64,000 nucleotides of DNA from Pseudomarimonas salicorniae. Lineage in GTDB: Bacteria > Pseudomonadota > Gammaproteobacteria > Xanthomonadales > Xanthomonadaceae. Positions 12,016 to 20,921 of this stretch are shown piece after piece; position 1 is the stretch's first letter, and every line of letters begins with the position of its first letter. The DNA is taken from positions 1 through 64,000 of the forward strand of contig NZ_JALNMH010000003.1 of assembly GCF_023156535.1 (NCBI RefSeq), read 5' to 3'. Both the position numbers and the translations under genes were made by a program. The notes under the pieces are model-generated. The model did no database searches. It was not told the DNA's origin and saw only the letters and a program-made list of their open reading frames with translations.

Positions 12016-12213
12016 ATGGACCCGCAGCAAGCTCCGCCACATCCGGAAGACGCCGATCAGCACGACCTCAGCCTGGTGCGCTGGATGCTGTCCCTGACGC
12101 CGGCGCAGCGCCTTGCCGAGCTGGAGTCTCGCCTCGCCTTTATCCACGCAGCGCGCCGCCATGTCACCCAGCTTTCAGACGATCCTGGCAGCGCTGCAGC
12201 GCCACGGGGTTGA
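12016..12213 (+). CDS. Small protein preceding the nucleotidyltransferase (possible partner)
   Basis: A 65-aa frame with an acidic, partly helical sequence (DLSLVRWMLSLTPAQRLAEL). Its last 53 bases overlap the start of the next gene in another frame. Short proteins with an RWML-x-L-TP-x-RL motif placed directly before a nucleotidyltransferase-like gene are a recurrent arrangement resembling toxin-antitoxin pairs. The overlap supports translational coupling. Whether the protein is made is not shown by sequence alone. Confidence 0.6.
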   Translation: MDPQQAPPHPEDADQHDLSLVRWMLSLTPAQRLAELESRLAFIHAARRHVTQLSDDPGSAAAPRG

Positions 12214-12640
12214 GTTCGCCGTGGTGGGGGGCGTGGCGGCCGTGCTGCACGGCGCGCCGGTCACCACGTTCGATCTCGACACGCTTGTCCGGGTAGACGA
12301 AAAGAACGCAGACCGGCTGCTTGCCGCGTTCGACGAGATCAACGCCCGCTACCGCGGTCATGCTCCTCCGCTGAAGCCGGTCCGCGAGGACATCCTCGCC
12401 GGGAAGCATCTGCTGCTGATGACCGACGCGGGGCCGCTCGATGTGCTGGGCTTCATCGGCAGGGACGATCGCTACGAGGATCTGTGCACGCGCTTCGAGA
12501 CCGTCCGTCTTGAAGGGGTGGACTTCTCCATCCTTGGTCTGGACGAATTGATCCGCCAGAAGCGGGCGATGGGACGAGAGAAGGATCTCATCGCACTGCG
12601 CCTGCTGGAGGCGGTGAAGCGAGAGAGGGAAGGCGAGTAG
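12161..12640 (+). CDS. Nucleotidyltransferase-fold protein (AbiEii/MNT-like)
   Basis: 159 aa from the ATG at 12161. The N-terminal RHGVEFAVVGGVAAVLHGAP holds the GG signature of the DNA polymerase beta-like nucleotidyltransferase fold, and FDLDTLVRV supplies the D-x-D pair (Asp38, Asp40). The C-terminus has LDELIRQKRAMGREKDLIAL, typical of these small stand-alone enzymes. Related proteins act in toxin-antitoxin or abortive-infection systems by adding nucleotides to RNA or protein. The substrate is unknown. A decayed fragment of a related gene lies at 16309-16380. Confidence 0.78.
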   Translation: MSPSFQTILAALQRHGVEFAVVGGVAAVLHGAPVTTFDLDTLVRVDEKNADRLLAAFDEINARYRGHAPPLKPVREDILAGKHLLLMTDAGPLDVLGFIGRDDRYEDLCTRFETVRLEGVDFSILGLDELIRQKRAMGREKDLIALRLLEAVKREREGE

Positions 12641-12697
12641 GGCTATACCGCCCCCGAACGACTAGAGTGTGGCAGTCGTTCTGCCCACGGAGAGAAC

Positions 12698-13732
12698 ATG
12701 GCCCGAAGCTTGTTTCGCCGGCTGCTCCGCGCTGCGCTCGCCTCGTCGCTCGTCGTCCTCATGCTGGTGGGCGGTTTCATTGTCTGGGCCTGGGCGCCGG
12801 ATCAGCCCGTGGAAGCGCTGATCGACCGCTGGGGAGCGCCGCCTTCGCGGATCGAGGCGGTGATGGGGTTGCCTGTCCACCTGCGCGACGAGGGGCCGCG
12901 CGATGATCCGCAGCCGATCGTGCTGCTGCACGGAACGGGCGACTCGCTGCATACCTGGCAGGGGTGGACCGAGGCGCTGAGGCCGACGCGTCGCGTGATC
13001 CGCTACGATCTGCCCGGGTTCGGGCTGACCGGGCCGGATCCCGCGCACGACTACTCGATGAAGCGGCAGGTTCAGGTGCTGATGGCGGTGCTCGAGCGGC
13101 TGGGGGTGGAACGGGTGGTGCTGGGCGGCAACTCCTATGGGGGCGGCATCGCCTGGCAGGCGGCCCTGGCGCATCCCGATCGCGTCGCGGCCCTGGTGCT
13201 GGTCGATGCCTCGGGCGCGCCGGCTGCGGACGCCGCGGCGGCTGCAGCGTCCGCGCCGCGCTCGGTGCCGATCGGCTTCCGCCTGGCGCGGATGAAATGG
13301 GCGGCGCCGATCCTGCAGCGGGTGCTGCCTCGCGGCGTGATCGAATCGAGCCTGCGCAATGTCTACGGGGACCCTTCGCGGGTCACGCCGGAACTGGTCG
13401 ATCGCTACTTCGACCTTGCGACGCGTTCCGGCAATCGCGCGGCGCTGCAGGCACGTTTCGGCCGATCCGGACCCCGTGCCAGTGAACTGCCCGTGTCCGC
13501 CATCACCCAGCCGACCCTGATCCTCTGGGGCGGCCGCGACCGGTTGATCCCACCGGCGGCAGGGCAGCGCTTCCACGCTGCGGTGCCGAACAGCAAGCTG
13601 GTGGTGTTCGAGGATCTTGGCCACGTGCCGCAGGAGGAGGGCGCCGCGGAGACGGTGGCGGCGCTGCAGTCCTTTCTTGATGACTTGCCTCTTTCAGCGC
13701 CGGCTGCGCCGGACGCTCGGGAGTCGGGCTGA
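12698..13732 (+). CDS. Membrane-anchored alpha/beta hydrolase
   Basis: A 344-aa alpha/beta-hydrolase. An N-terminal hydrophobic segment at about 10-32 acts as signal anchor, so the catalytic domain probably faces the periplasm. The oxyanion region HGTG is near 78-81, the nucleophile elbow GNSYGG has Ser146, the acid is in LWGGRDRLIPP and the histidine in EDLGHVPQEEG near the C-terminus. Substrate cannot be told from the sequence; the general group contains esterases and epoxide- or haloalkane-hydrolase relatives. It stands 57 bp after the nucleotidyltransferase gene. Confidence 0.85.
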   Translation: MARSLFRRLLRAALASSLVVLMLVGGFIVWAWAPDQPVEALIDRWGAPPSRIEAVMGLPVHLRDEGPRDDPQPIVLLHGTGDSLHTWQGWTEALRPTRRVIRYDLPGFGLTGPDPAHDYSMKRQVQVLMAVLERLGVERVVLGGNSYGGGIAWQAALAHPDRVAALVLVDASGAPAADAAAAAASAPRSVPIGFRLARMKWAAPILQRVLPRGVIESSLRNVYGDPSRVTPELVDRYFDLATRSGNRAALQARFGRSGPRASELPVSAITQPTLILWGGRDRLIPPAAGQRFHAAVPNSKLVVFEDLGHVPQEEGAAETVAALQSFLDDLPLSAPAAPDARESG

Positions 13733-13823
13733 TCGATCGAGTGCCATGCCGGCCGCCGCGCATTGATGGACCTTGCGCATCGGGGCCGATAGGCTGCGCC
13801 CTCCGCCACCGGAAGGGCAGAAC

Positions 13824-14501
13824 GTGTCGACAGACCAGCCCACAGCACCGCCTGCGACCAGCGCCCGCTCCACCACGCCCGCCGTATCGGAGCTGCTGGC
13901 CCTGGGCTATGTCTACCTGCTGATCCTCGGCATCGCCAACCAGTCGCTGTTCTACGGCCTGCTCGGGGTCAACTTTCTCGCCTGGTCCGATGCGCTGGAC
14001 GTGCTGATCAGCCCGATCGCGCTGTTGACCGAGCGCCCCGGACGCCTCGCCGTGCTCGTGCTGCTGGTGGCCCTGCTCTATCCCTACACCATGTGGATCC
14101 AGCGCCTTGCACGCAAACGTCGTCTCGCCCAGGGCGGTGAGCAGGCACTTCGGAAGGACACGCCGCTGGTGAATGCCTGGCTGGCGTACTCGGCCTGTGT
14201 GCTGGTCTTCGGTTACATCGGTTTCGCCGCCGGCAGCGGATCGGAAGTGCGCAAGCGCCTGGCGGAGGGCAAGGCCGAGGTCGACCACCGCATCGAGTTT
14301 CAGGACGGCTCGGTCATCGAGGCGGAGTTGGTCGGCAAGAACACCGGCTTCCTGTTCTATTTCATCCCCGGCGAGACCGAGCTCAGCATCGTGCCGCTCG
14401 CTGACAACGTCCGACGGGTGCAGCGACGGGGCGCGGCTGATCCCGCTGCCGAAGTTCGCGAATCTGCGGACGAGAGGAAACCCGTGGCACCTTCGGAGTG
14501 A
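13824..14501 (+). CDS. Inner-membrane protein of unknown function
   Basis: 225 aa from the GTG at 13824, chosen because GGAAGG lies 7 bp upstream; an ATG at 13773 would add an unlikely N-terminus and lacks such a site. Three hydrophobic segments (about 20-50, 65-90 and 120-140) are followed by a soluble tail (about 145-225) that ends in a charged stretch. I do not recognise a family. It runs towards the hydrolase gene on the other strand and its last bases lie 193 bp from it. Confidence 0.65.
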   Translation: MSTDQPTAPPATSARSTTPAVSELLALGYVYLLILGIANQSLFYGLLGVNFLAWSDALDVLISPIALLTERPGRLAVLVLLVALLYPYTMWIQRLARKRRLAQGGEQALRKDTPLVNAWLAYSACVLVFGYIGFAAGSGSEVRKRLAEGKAEVDHRIEFQDGSVIEAELVGKNTGFLFYFIPGETELSIVPLADNVRRVQRRGAADPAAEVRESADERKPVAPSE

Positions 14502-14694
14502 GGCGCAGCTTCGCCGGTCGGGGGCGCAGACGGTGGCCTGGTCGAACTCGTCAGGAAGTCGGAATGTAGCGGGCGGAGCGACGCTCTCGCGCTGCACCAC
14601 ACATCTGGGCAACGGCGCCGACCTTTCGACGTCGATGAAGCGGAGTGGGTTTGGATCCGCTCCATGATTCTTTTCCGGCTCGAAGCGGATGGGG

Positions 14695-16158
14695 CTAGCG
14701 CAGTCGGAACGGGGGCGGTTTCATCGAACCAAGGCAGCTGGTGTCGAGATGACGGGTGCTGGCCTGTTCGAGAAACTGGGTGAGGATGCGGTCGTAGCAT
14801 CCGGAGTTCTCGACGCCGTCCAGTCCGTGTGCGATGCCGGGCAGGGAGATATGCCGCGCGTCACTGAAACCGCGAACGATCTGCTCGCCGACTTCGGGCT
14901 GGGCCACCGGGTCGATATCGCCGGTGAAGACCAGGAGTGGGACGTCCGTGGGCCTGGGCTGCAGTGGCATCTCGGGATGCGGCGGTTCGCCCCAGGCTTC
15001 GCAGGCTTCAAGATACTCCTTCACCATATAGTCTCCGGGAAAGGTCTCGCGTGTGAGTGCTGCGATCTGGTCGCGGGGGATGTGCAGGGTTTCCTCAGCA
15101 CAGACCACGGCGAAATAGTGGCCTTCGGGTTCGGCCGATTGCGGCGCGTCGGGTACGGCGATCTCCAGGAATGGCGCAAAGTCGCCTTCTGCTGCGCGCC
15201 GTAGCACATAGGGAATCTGTCGCGCGCGACCGTTCTCCAGCAGCCAGCTCCACAGTTCGTCGGCGAGGATCTCGTGGGTCAGCGTGCGGGTGACGGGCAG
15301 TCCGGTGTCCGGGTCCACAAACTTGACCTGCAGCGGTGCGCGGCGCAGTCGGTCGAGGACGCTGGCGAGATCGGTTGCGGGTGAGGGGAAGGCGGCCTGG
15401 CATTCGGCATCCCGTGCGCAGTAGCCGGCCAGGTGATCGAAGCCCATCTGGCCGAAGCGCGCGTAGTGCAGTGGGCGCAGAAACTGAAGATCGGCGGGAA
15501 ATGAGAGGAAGATGGAGCGGATCGATTCCGGATGCCGGTGCAGATAGGTCAGCATGAATCGACCGCCGAACGACCAGCCGCCGACGTCCCACTGCTCATA
15601 GCCCAGCCAGCGTCGGATGTCCTCGAAGTCGTCGATCGCGTTGAGCGTCGTGTAGTGACGGGCATCCGCGATACGGTCGATCTCCTCGCGACAGGCGGCG
15701 ACCCGATCGGCGGGGTAGTAGCGTTCGAGAATCCTCGGCAGCGCCAGCGCCTTGCAGAAAAGCGGATGGGACTCATGCAGGCCGCGCGGGTCGATCAGCA
15801 CAACGTCGCGAGTCTCCCGGAACCATTCCAGCGAGCCGCCTTCGGCGAACTCGACGGCGTTGGCGATCATCGAGAAGCGCGGCCCACCGATATGCTCGAT
15901 CCAGGCCGTCCGAGAGTTGCTGGGCGATTTGGCCGGGACCACGACGATGCTGATGGGGATCTTCCGCCCCCTCTTTGCAGCGCGGTTCTCGAAGACCATC
16001 AGTTCGCCGCAGAGCAGGGGCTCCCTGATGCCCTCGCGCTGACAGATCTCCAACGGCAGCCGTGCGAGGGCACGATACGCGGCGGAAGCGGGTTCTCTGG
16101 AAGGCGTCGCGCAGGCCGCTAGCGTTGCCCACAAGAGCATCAGCACGATTCGCTTCAT
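14695..16158 (-). CDS. Lipoprotein alpha/beta hydrolase with TAP-like C-terminal domain
   Basis: 487 aa. The start at 16158 is fixed by GGGGAG upstream and by the signal sequence MKRIVLMLLWATLAAC, whose LAAC lipobox predicts lipidation at Cys16. The hydrolase core has IEHIGGPRFS, VVLIDPRGLHES and nucleophile Ser196 in GGWSFGGRF. The C-terminal part (VPLLVFTGDIDPVAQPEVGE, then GIAHGLDGVENSGC) matches the TAP C-terminal-like domain and brings the Asp and His of the triad. Such enzymes are tripeptidyl aminopeptidase-like peptidases or esterases in the cell envelope. Confidence 0.87.
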   Translation of the reverse strand: MKRIVLMLLWATLAACATPSREPASAAYRALARLPLEICQREGIREPLLCGELMVFENRAAKRGRKIPISIVVVPAKSPSNSRTAWIEHIGGPRFSMIANAVEFAEGGSLEWFRETRDVVLIDPRGLHESHPLFCKALALPRILERYYPADRVAACREEIDRIADARHYTTLNAIDDFEDIRRWLGYEQWDVGGWSFGGRFMLTYLHRHPESIRSIFLSFPADLQFLRPLHYARFGQMGFDHLAGYCARDAECQAAFPSPATDLASVLDRLRRAPLQVKFVDPDTGLPVTRTLTHEILADELWSWLLENGRARQIPYVLRRAAEGDFAPFLEIAVPDAPQSAEPEGHYFAVVCAEETLHIPRDQIAALTRETFPGDYMVKEYLEACEAWGEPPHPEMPLQPRPTDVPLLVFTGDIDPVAQPEVGEQIVRGFSDARHISLPGIAHGLDGVENSGCYDRILTQFLEQASTRHLDTSCLGSMKPPPFRLR

Positions 16159-16308
16159 CAGTCGCTCCCCGCAGGTTGCCAGCGAAACATAGCACCAAGC
16201 CCAGCGCATCACGAGGCCATGCGGGGAAAGGGGTCAGCTGGGAAAGCGGTCGGAGTGCGCTTTCCTGGCCCAGACTCCCGGCGCTCGCGCAGAAGCGGCC
16301 CAGTTGGC

Positions 16309-16380
16309 GGGGTTGAGTTCGCTGTGGTCGGGGGGCGGCGGCGCTTTGCGGAAAGCCGGTCACCATCCTGGATCTCTGTA
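16309..16380 (+). pseudogene. Relic of a nucleotidyltransferase gene like the one at 12161
   Basis: GGGGTTGAGTTCGCTGTGGT followed by CGGGGGG parallels the VEFAVVGG codons at 12208. CCGGTCACC and GATCTC follow at positions equivalent to the APVTTFDL codons, but about 5 bases are missing between these blocks, which breaks the frame. Flanking sequence is not recognisable as the rest of the gene. I read it as a degraded duplicate fragment inside the repeat-rich gap. Confidence 0.55.
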
Positions 16381-16425
16381 CGCCGGAACTGGATGCTCAG
16401 TCCGGGTGCCGGCCTTGAATGGAGC

Positions 16426-16749
16426 CGTTCGCCCTCAGGTTTCGAAAGACGAAGCCTCACGCTGCCGAGGCCGTTCGTGCCTCGATACCTCAGCACGAAC
16501 GGCATCGCGCCGTGGCGGAGGGGCGGGGCGTCAGATCCGCGGGCTGAGAGGTATCCGTTCGCCCTGAGGTATCGAAGGGCGAACCATCACGTTGTCGGCG
16601 CCGTTCGTGTTTCGGTACCTCGGCACGAATGGCATCGCGGTGTGGTGGAGGGAGCGGCGTCAGGTAGGAGCAGCCCCAAAGGGTGTGCCTTGACGCACCG
16701 ATACGGGCCTGCGGACGGTATGCACGGTGCGGTCAGGCCGCACCCTATG
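16426..16749 (+). repeat. Repeat array B-B-A
   Basis: Most of the second half of the 805-bp gap 16159-16963. B copies at about 16426-16503 and 16557-16633 carry the TTCGCCCT(G/C)AGGT hairpin arms and a second hairpin related to CTTCGATACCTCAGCACGAA, with substitutions. An A copy follows at 16677-16749. About 210 bp remain between the array and the protease gene; no gene is apparent there apart from that gene's promoter. Confidence 0.85.
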
Positions 16750-16963
16750 AGGTCCGGCCGTCGCCCGGCCTTGACGTTACCGATTCGGCCGGAACAACTG
16801 TCCGGTGCAAGGCGCAGCAGGACTCTGCCGTGGTCCGCTGGCGCGCACCCGCGCCCGGCCCTGAGGGAATCCCACCAGGCCCGATGGGGGCCCCACCGGA
16901 TATTTGAAGGCGCCCGAACCTCGCATGGTGTCGGCCACCTGAATCTCTGCCGAGGGCCGTTTC

Positions 16964-19432
16964 ATGCACCGTCGTACCTTCTGCTGGCGCGCCAGCCTGC
17001 TTGCCGCTGCGATGCTTGCTTCCCCGATGCTGGCCGGGGCGCGCCAGATGGATCCTGCGCTGGAATCCCTGCTGCCTGCGACGCCGGTGGGCGAACCGCT
17101 CGAGGTGATCGTCAGCTTTGATGGCGAGGGCCCGGTGACGGCCGAACAGTACCAGCGGCTGGCCGACCTTGGCCTCACCGGTGTCGGCATGCGCTCGCTG
17201 CCGATTGCGGGCGTGATGGCGACCCCGGCGCAGATCCAGGCGCTGATGGGCATGGACGACGTGCGTTCGGTGTGGCTGAACCATCCGCTGGACTACGACA
17301 ACCGCGAGGCCACCGCCCTGACCGGCGTCGACCGCCTGCGGGTCGATCCCAACCTGCGCAGCCGGGGCGTTCCGTTCAGCGGCAAGGGCGTCGGCGTGCT
17401 GGTCAACGACTCGGGTGTCGATGGCACGCACAACGACCTGAAGTATCCGCAGCATGTGAAGCAGAACGTGCTGGCGCAGACCAACCTGCGCTCGTTCGAC
17501 GACATGCTGCCGATCACCTACCAGGAGAACATCCCCAACACCGACATTGCCGGCGGTCACGGCACGCACGTCGCCGGCATCATCGGCGCCAACGGTGCGC
17601 AGTCACGCGGCGAGATGGAAGGCGTGGCCCCGGGCGCGGGCATCGTCGGCTACGGCTCGGGCGCGGCCCTGTTCATTCTCGACACCATCGGCGGCTTCGA
17701 CTACGCGCTGACCCACCAGGCCGACTACAACATCCGTGTGGTCTCGAACTCCTTCGGCCAGACCAGCGACACCGGCACCGCGTTCAATCCGGACAACCCG
17801 ACCAATATCGCCACCAAGGCGCTGGCCGACCGTGGCGTGATCGTGGTCTTCTCCGCCGGCAACTCGGGCGCCGGTGAGGGCACCATCACCGGCAACTTCA
17901 AGAAGGCGCCGTGGGTGATTACCGTGGCCGCGGGCGACAAGAAGGGCCGTCTTGCGGGCTTCTCCTCGCGCGGCGAGAAGGGTCGCGGTGGCAGCGTGGT
18001 GGTCGACGGTGAAACCTTCAGTTGGGAGGACCGGCCGACGGTCACCGCGCCGGGCGTGGACATCTACTCGGCCCGCGCCTCGACCAGCGGCCCGCTGGAC
18101 CTGCTGGCTATCGATGACGAGGTGAACGAGATCGGCCCGGCCTATGCGCCGTACTACAGCAAGAAGTCCGGCACCTCGATGGCCGCGCCGCATATCTCCG
18201 GCGTGGTGGCCCTGATGCTGGAGGCCAACCCGTCGCTGAGCTGGCGCGAGGTCAAGCAGATCCTTCAGGACACCGCGACCAACATCCCCGGTCGCGAGGC
18301 CTGGGAAGTGGGCGCCGGCTACGTCAACACCTATGCCGCCGTGCAGGCGGCGCTGGGGGCCGGGCAGTTCGGCAGCACGGTGAACGCCAAGCGCCAGTTC
18401 AATGCCAATGCCCAGGTCTCGGTGGCCAGCAGCGTCGACCACACGATCAATTTCAGCCCGGTCGGCCCGACCGGTGAGGTGCAGTTCCAGGTCGCACCCG
18501 GCATCTCGATGGTCAATGCCCGCGCCAACGTCGGCAGCAACACCGTCGCCCTGGTCCTGATCGATCCGAACGGCAAGCGCTATGGGTCTTCGATTTCGCT
18601 GCCGGTGCTGGGCCAGAACATCGCCGCCTCGGCGCCGGGCGTTCCGGGCACCTGGACCCTGACCGTGCGCGGCATCGGCTCGGTCTCGGGCAACAACCTC
18701 GATCCGGCCCAGGTCACCAACGGTTACGGCGCGCCGGGCGCGGTGCGGGTCAACCTCAAGCAGCTGCGCACCGACGGCTATACCGGGCTCAATGACGTCG
18801 CCGGCCATCCGGCCCAGGGCTTCGTCGAGTTCGGCGTCAGCAAGCGCCTGCTGGATACCGGCACCGACGGCCGCTTCCGTCCCAATGACCTGCTCAAGAA
18901 GCGCGAGCTGGCGGAGTTCATGCTGATGGGCATGGCGGTGCGGCAGATGGATCCGTTCGCGGGCCCGAGCTTTGGCGACGTGTCGGCCACCAACAGCCTG
19001 TTCCCCTTCGTCGAGGGCGTCAGCGCCAGGGGCGCGACCCTGCGCGACACCTTCCATCAGCAGGACCGGGTGCTGCGCAGCAGCGGCAGCCAGTTCCAGC
19101 CAACGGCCAAGGTGAGCAGGCAGGAGCTGGCCTACGCCCTGGTCCAGTCGCTGGGATTGCAGGGGGAGGCGCGCAGCCATGCGGGCGATATCACCGTGGC
19201 CCATGACGGCAAGCGCATCGTGATCGAGGACCAGGCCGGCATCGACCCGAGCCTGCGCGGCTACGTGCAGTACGCGCTGGACCTCAACCTGTTGCCGGCC
19301 CGCTTCAGCATCAGTCAGGGCCCGTTCGACCTGCAGCCGACGCTCAAGGCCCACTTCGACCCGGCCACCCACGTCACCCGCGGCGACTACGCTGCCGCCG
19401 CCACGCGCTTCCTGGGAGCTTACGAGCAGTAA
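16964..19432 (+). CDS. Exported S8 subtilisin-like serine protease with SLH-like tail
   Basis: 822 aa. A signal peptide covers about 1-27, then an I9-like propeptide (EVIVSF...MRSLPIAGVMATPAQIQAL, about 45-105). The peptidase S8 domain has Asp149 (LVNDSGVDGTH), His199 (GGHGTHVAG), oxyanion Asn300 (SAGNSG) and Ser405 (SGTSMAAPH). A jelly-roll-like region (about 485-600) follows. The last ~210 residues have SLH-like repeats with DVAGHPAQGFVEFGVSKRL and FGDVSATNSLFPFVEGV, ending in a third repeat (VTRGDYAAAATRFLGAY). SLH domains normally bind secondary cell-wall polymers of Gram-positive surfaces, so their use here is unusual. Probably secreted or surface-bound. A good intrinsic terminator follows. 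Confidence 0.93.
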   Translation: MHRRTFCWRASLLAAAMLASPMLAGARQMDPALESLLPATPVGEPLEVIVSFDGEGPVTAEQYQRLADLGLTGVGMRSLPIAGVMATPAQIQALMGMDDVRSVWLNHPLDYDNREATALTGVDRLRVDPNLRSRGVPFSGKGVGVLVNDSGVDGTHNDLKYPQHVKQNVLAQTNLRSFDDMLPITYQENIPNTDIAGGHGTHVAGIIGANGAQSRGEMEGVAPGAGIVGYGSGAALFILDTIGGFDYALTHQADYNIRVVSNSFGQTSDTGTAFNPDNPTNIATKALADRGVIVVFSAGNSGAGEGTITGNFKKAPWVITVAAGDKKGRLAGFSSRGEKGRGGSVVVDGETFSWEDRPTVTAPGVDIYSARASTSGPLDLLAIDDEVNEIGPAYAPYYSKKSGTSMAAPHISGVVALMLEANPSLSWREVKQILQDTATNIPGREAWEVGAGYVNTYAAVQAALGAGQFGSTVNAKRQFNANAQVSVASSVDHTINFSPVGPTGEVQFQVAPGISMVNARANVGSNTVALVLIDPNGKRYGSSISLPVLGQNIAASAPGVPGTWTLTVRGIGSVSGNNLDPAQVTNGYGAPGAVRVNLKQLRTDGYTGLNDVAGHPAQGFVEFGVSKRLLDTGTDGRFRPNDLLKKRELAEFMLMGMAVRQMDPFAGPSFGDVSATNSLFPFVEGVSARGATLRDTFHQQDRVLRSSGSQFQPTAKVSRQELAYALVQSLGLQGEARSHAGDITVAHDGKRIVIEDQAGIDPSLRGYVQYALDLNLLPARFSISQGPFDLQPTLKAHFDPATHVTRGDYAAAATRFLGAYEQ

Positions 19433-19460
19433 GCGTTTCGGGGGTTTGAAGGCAACAGCA

Positions 19461-19491
19461 AACGGCCGGGCATGTCCCGGCCGTTCGTTTT
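19461..19491 (+). terminator. Intrinsic terminator after the protease gene
   Basis: AACGGCCGGG and CCCGGCCGTT form a perfect 10-bp stem around a 5-base loop, followed by CGTTTT. It begins 28 bp after the protease stop codon. Confidence 0.85.
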
Positions 19492-19525
19492 GGGGGTTCG
19501 CCAGTGGGGCGGGACGGCAAATCTT

Positions 19526-20171
19526 CATGGGGTGTGCCTTGGCGCATCGAGCCGCTAAGTTGAACGGCATGTCAGGTGCGGCGAGCCGCACCCACTGCGG
19601 CGCTGATCGCTTCTCTTGTGGGAGCGCCCTTGGGCGCGACCGCGGCGCTGCGGATCTGCCCCGGACCGCGATTGGAGCGAAAGTCCGCGGTCGCGCCCGA
19701 GGGCGCTCCCACAGGGCAGCGCGTGGCCGTGTCGTTTGGGCGGCAACTCTTTATAGGGTGTGCCTTGGCGCACCGATATGGGCGTTCGAACGGCGTGTCC
19801 GGTGCGGCCAGCCGCACCCTATGTTGCTGTTCGCTTCTCTTGTGGGAGCGTCCTTGGGCGCGGCCGGAGCGTCACGGAAATTCCACGGACCGAGGTTGGA
19901 GCAAAGGTCCGCGGTCGCGCCCATGTGCGCTCCTGCAACGGCGACGGAGCGCTGCTTGTGTAGGAGCGGACATGGCCGCGACCGCAGAGATTCGACCTTC
20001 CGCAGTCAGGGGTCAGTCCGCGCTCGCAAGGTCGCGCGCAAGGACGTCGCCCACAGGGAGGCGCGTGGCTGTGCGGGGGTGGGCGGGACTGTCACTGTTC
20101 ATGGGGTGTGCCTTGGCGCACCGAAACTGGCGTTCGAACGGCGTGTTCGGTGCGGCCAGCCGCACCCTATG
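19526..20171 (+). repeat. Alternating A-C repeat array (three A, three C)
   Basis: Fills the 758-bp gap at 19433-20190. A copies lie at 19526-19596, 19752-19822 and 20100-20171. C copies lie at about 19617-19713, 19840-19936 and 19958-20052; each is about 97 bp with arms of the type TGTGGGAGCGCCCTTGGGCG and its complement. The first two A-C pairs are spaced 223-226 bp apart, a tandem composite. The third C is the most diverged. No gene is visible. Confidence 0.9.
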
Positions 20172-20190
20172 GGGCGGCGGCGAGCCCTGT

Positions 20191-20871
20191 TCAATCCAGC
20201 AGCGTGGCCATCAGGTGGAAGCGCTCGTCCTCGACCCAGCGCTCGCCGCGGCGCACGGTCAGCGGCTCGTCGAACATCGGACCGTGCGTGACCACGGTGT
20301 GGAACTCGCCGCGCTCGCCGCAGCGGTCGACGCCGGCGGGCAGGGCGTCGAGCAGGTCGTGGTCGAAGTCGCGGCCGAGAAAGCCGGGGTCGAGCTGCCT
20401 GCTGTCGACCTGGCACAGCCAGCCGCGCAGGCCGCCGTCGATCATCTCGCGGGCCAGCGCCTCGGGCTCGGATCCGAACAGCGGGAAGTGCGCGGTGAAG
20501 CCCAATGACCGGCACAGCTGCTCACGCCAGTCGCGGATGTCGCTGAGGTGCACGTCGCCGAACGCGATGTCGGTCAGCCCGGGCGCCAGCAGCTGGGCGG
20601 ACTCCAGCGCATCGGAGAAGGCGGCCCGGTAGGCGTTGTTCGAGGCGCCCGTAGCGAGCGGCATCAGCCGCAACGGCAGTCTGGCGGCGCGGGCCTGGGC
20701 ACGCAGCACGTCCAGCGCGACCCCCTGGCGGCTGCTGATCGCCCGATCAGGGTCGAAGGTGCAGAGCAGGGCAGCGACATGCCAGCGCGGGTCGCTACGC
20801 AGCCGCTCCAGTGTCCAGGCGGCGTCCTTGCCGCCGCTCCAGGCCAGGAGGATGGGTTGCTTGACGTGCAT
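20191..20871 (-). CDS. Dph6/DUF71-family ATP-pyrophosphatase
   Basis: A 226-aa PP-loop ATPase. SGGKD at residues 12-16 is the ATP-pyrophosphatase signature. LTDIAFGDVHLSDIRDWREQ and GVDRCGERGEFHTVVTHGPM match the conserved blocks of the diphthine-ammonia-ligase (Dph6) family. Bacteria lack diphthamide, so the bacterial role is a different amide-forming reaction that is not established; cobalamin-related or metabolite amidation has been considered for relatives. It is followed 50 bp away, on the same strand upstream, by the exported protein gene at 20922. Confidence 0.82.
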   Translation of the reverse strand: MHVKQPILLAWSGGKDAAWTLERLRSDPRWHVAALLCTFDPDRAISSRQGVALDVLRAQARAARLPLRLMPLATGASNNAYRAAFSDALESAQLLAPGLTDIAFGDVHLSDIRDWREQLCRSLGFTAHFPLFGSEPEALAREMIDGGLRGWLCQVDSRQLDPGFLGRDFDHDLLDALPAGVDRCGERGEFHTVVTHGPMFDEPLTVRRGERWVEDERFHLMATLLD

Positions 20872-20921
20872 CCGGACATGCTAGCAGTCGCTCGCGGCCA
20901 AGCCGTCGTGCTTGCTGCCGG

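Noticed and set aside
17603-19591. 662-codon frame antisense to the subtilisin gene
   Set aside because: The sense gene has a complete catalytic triad; the antisense product is His/Arg/Gly-rich low complexity.
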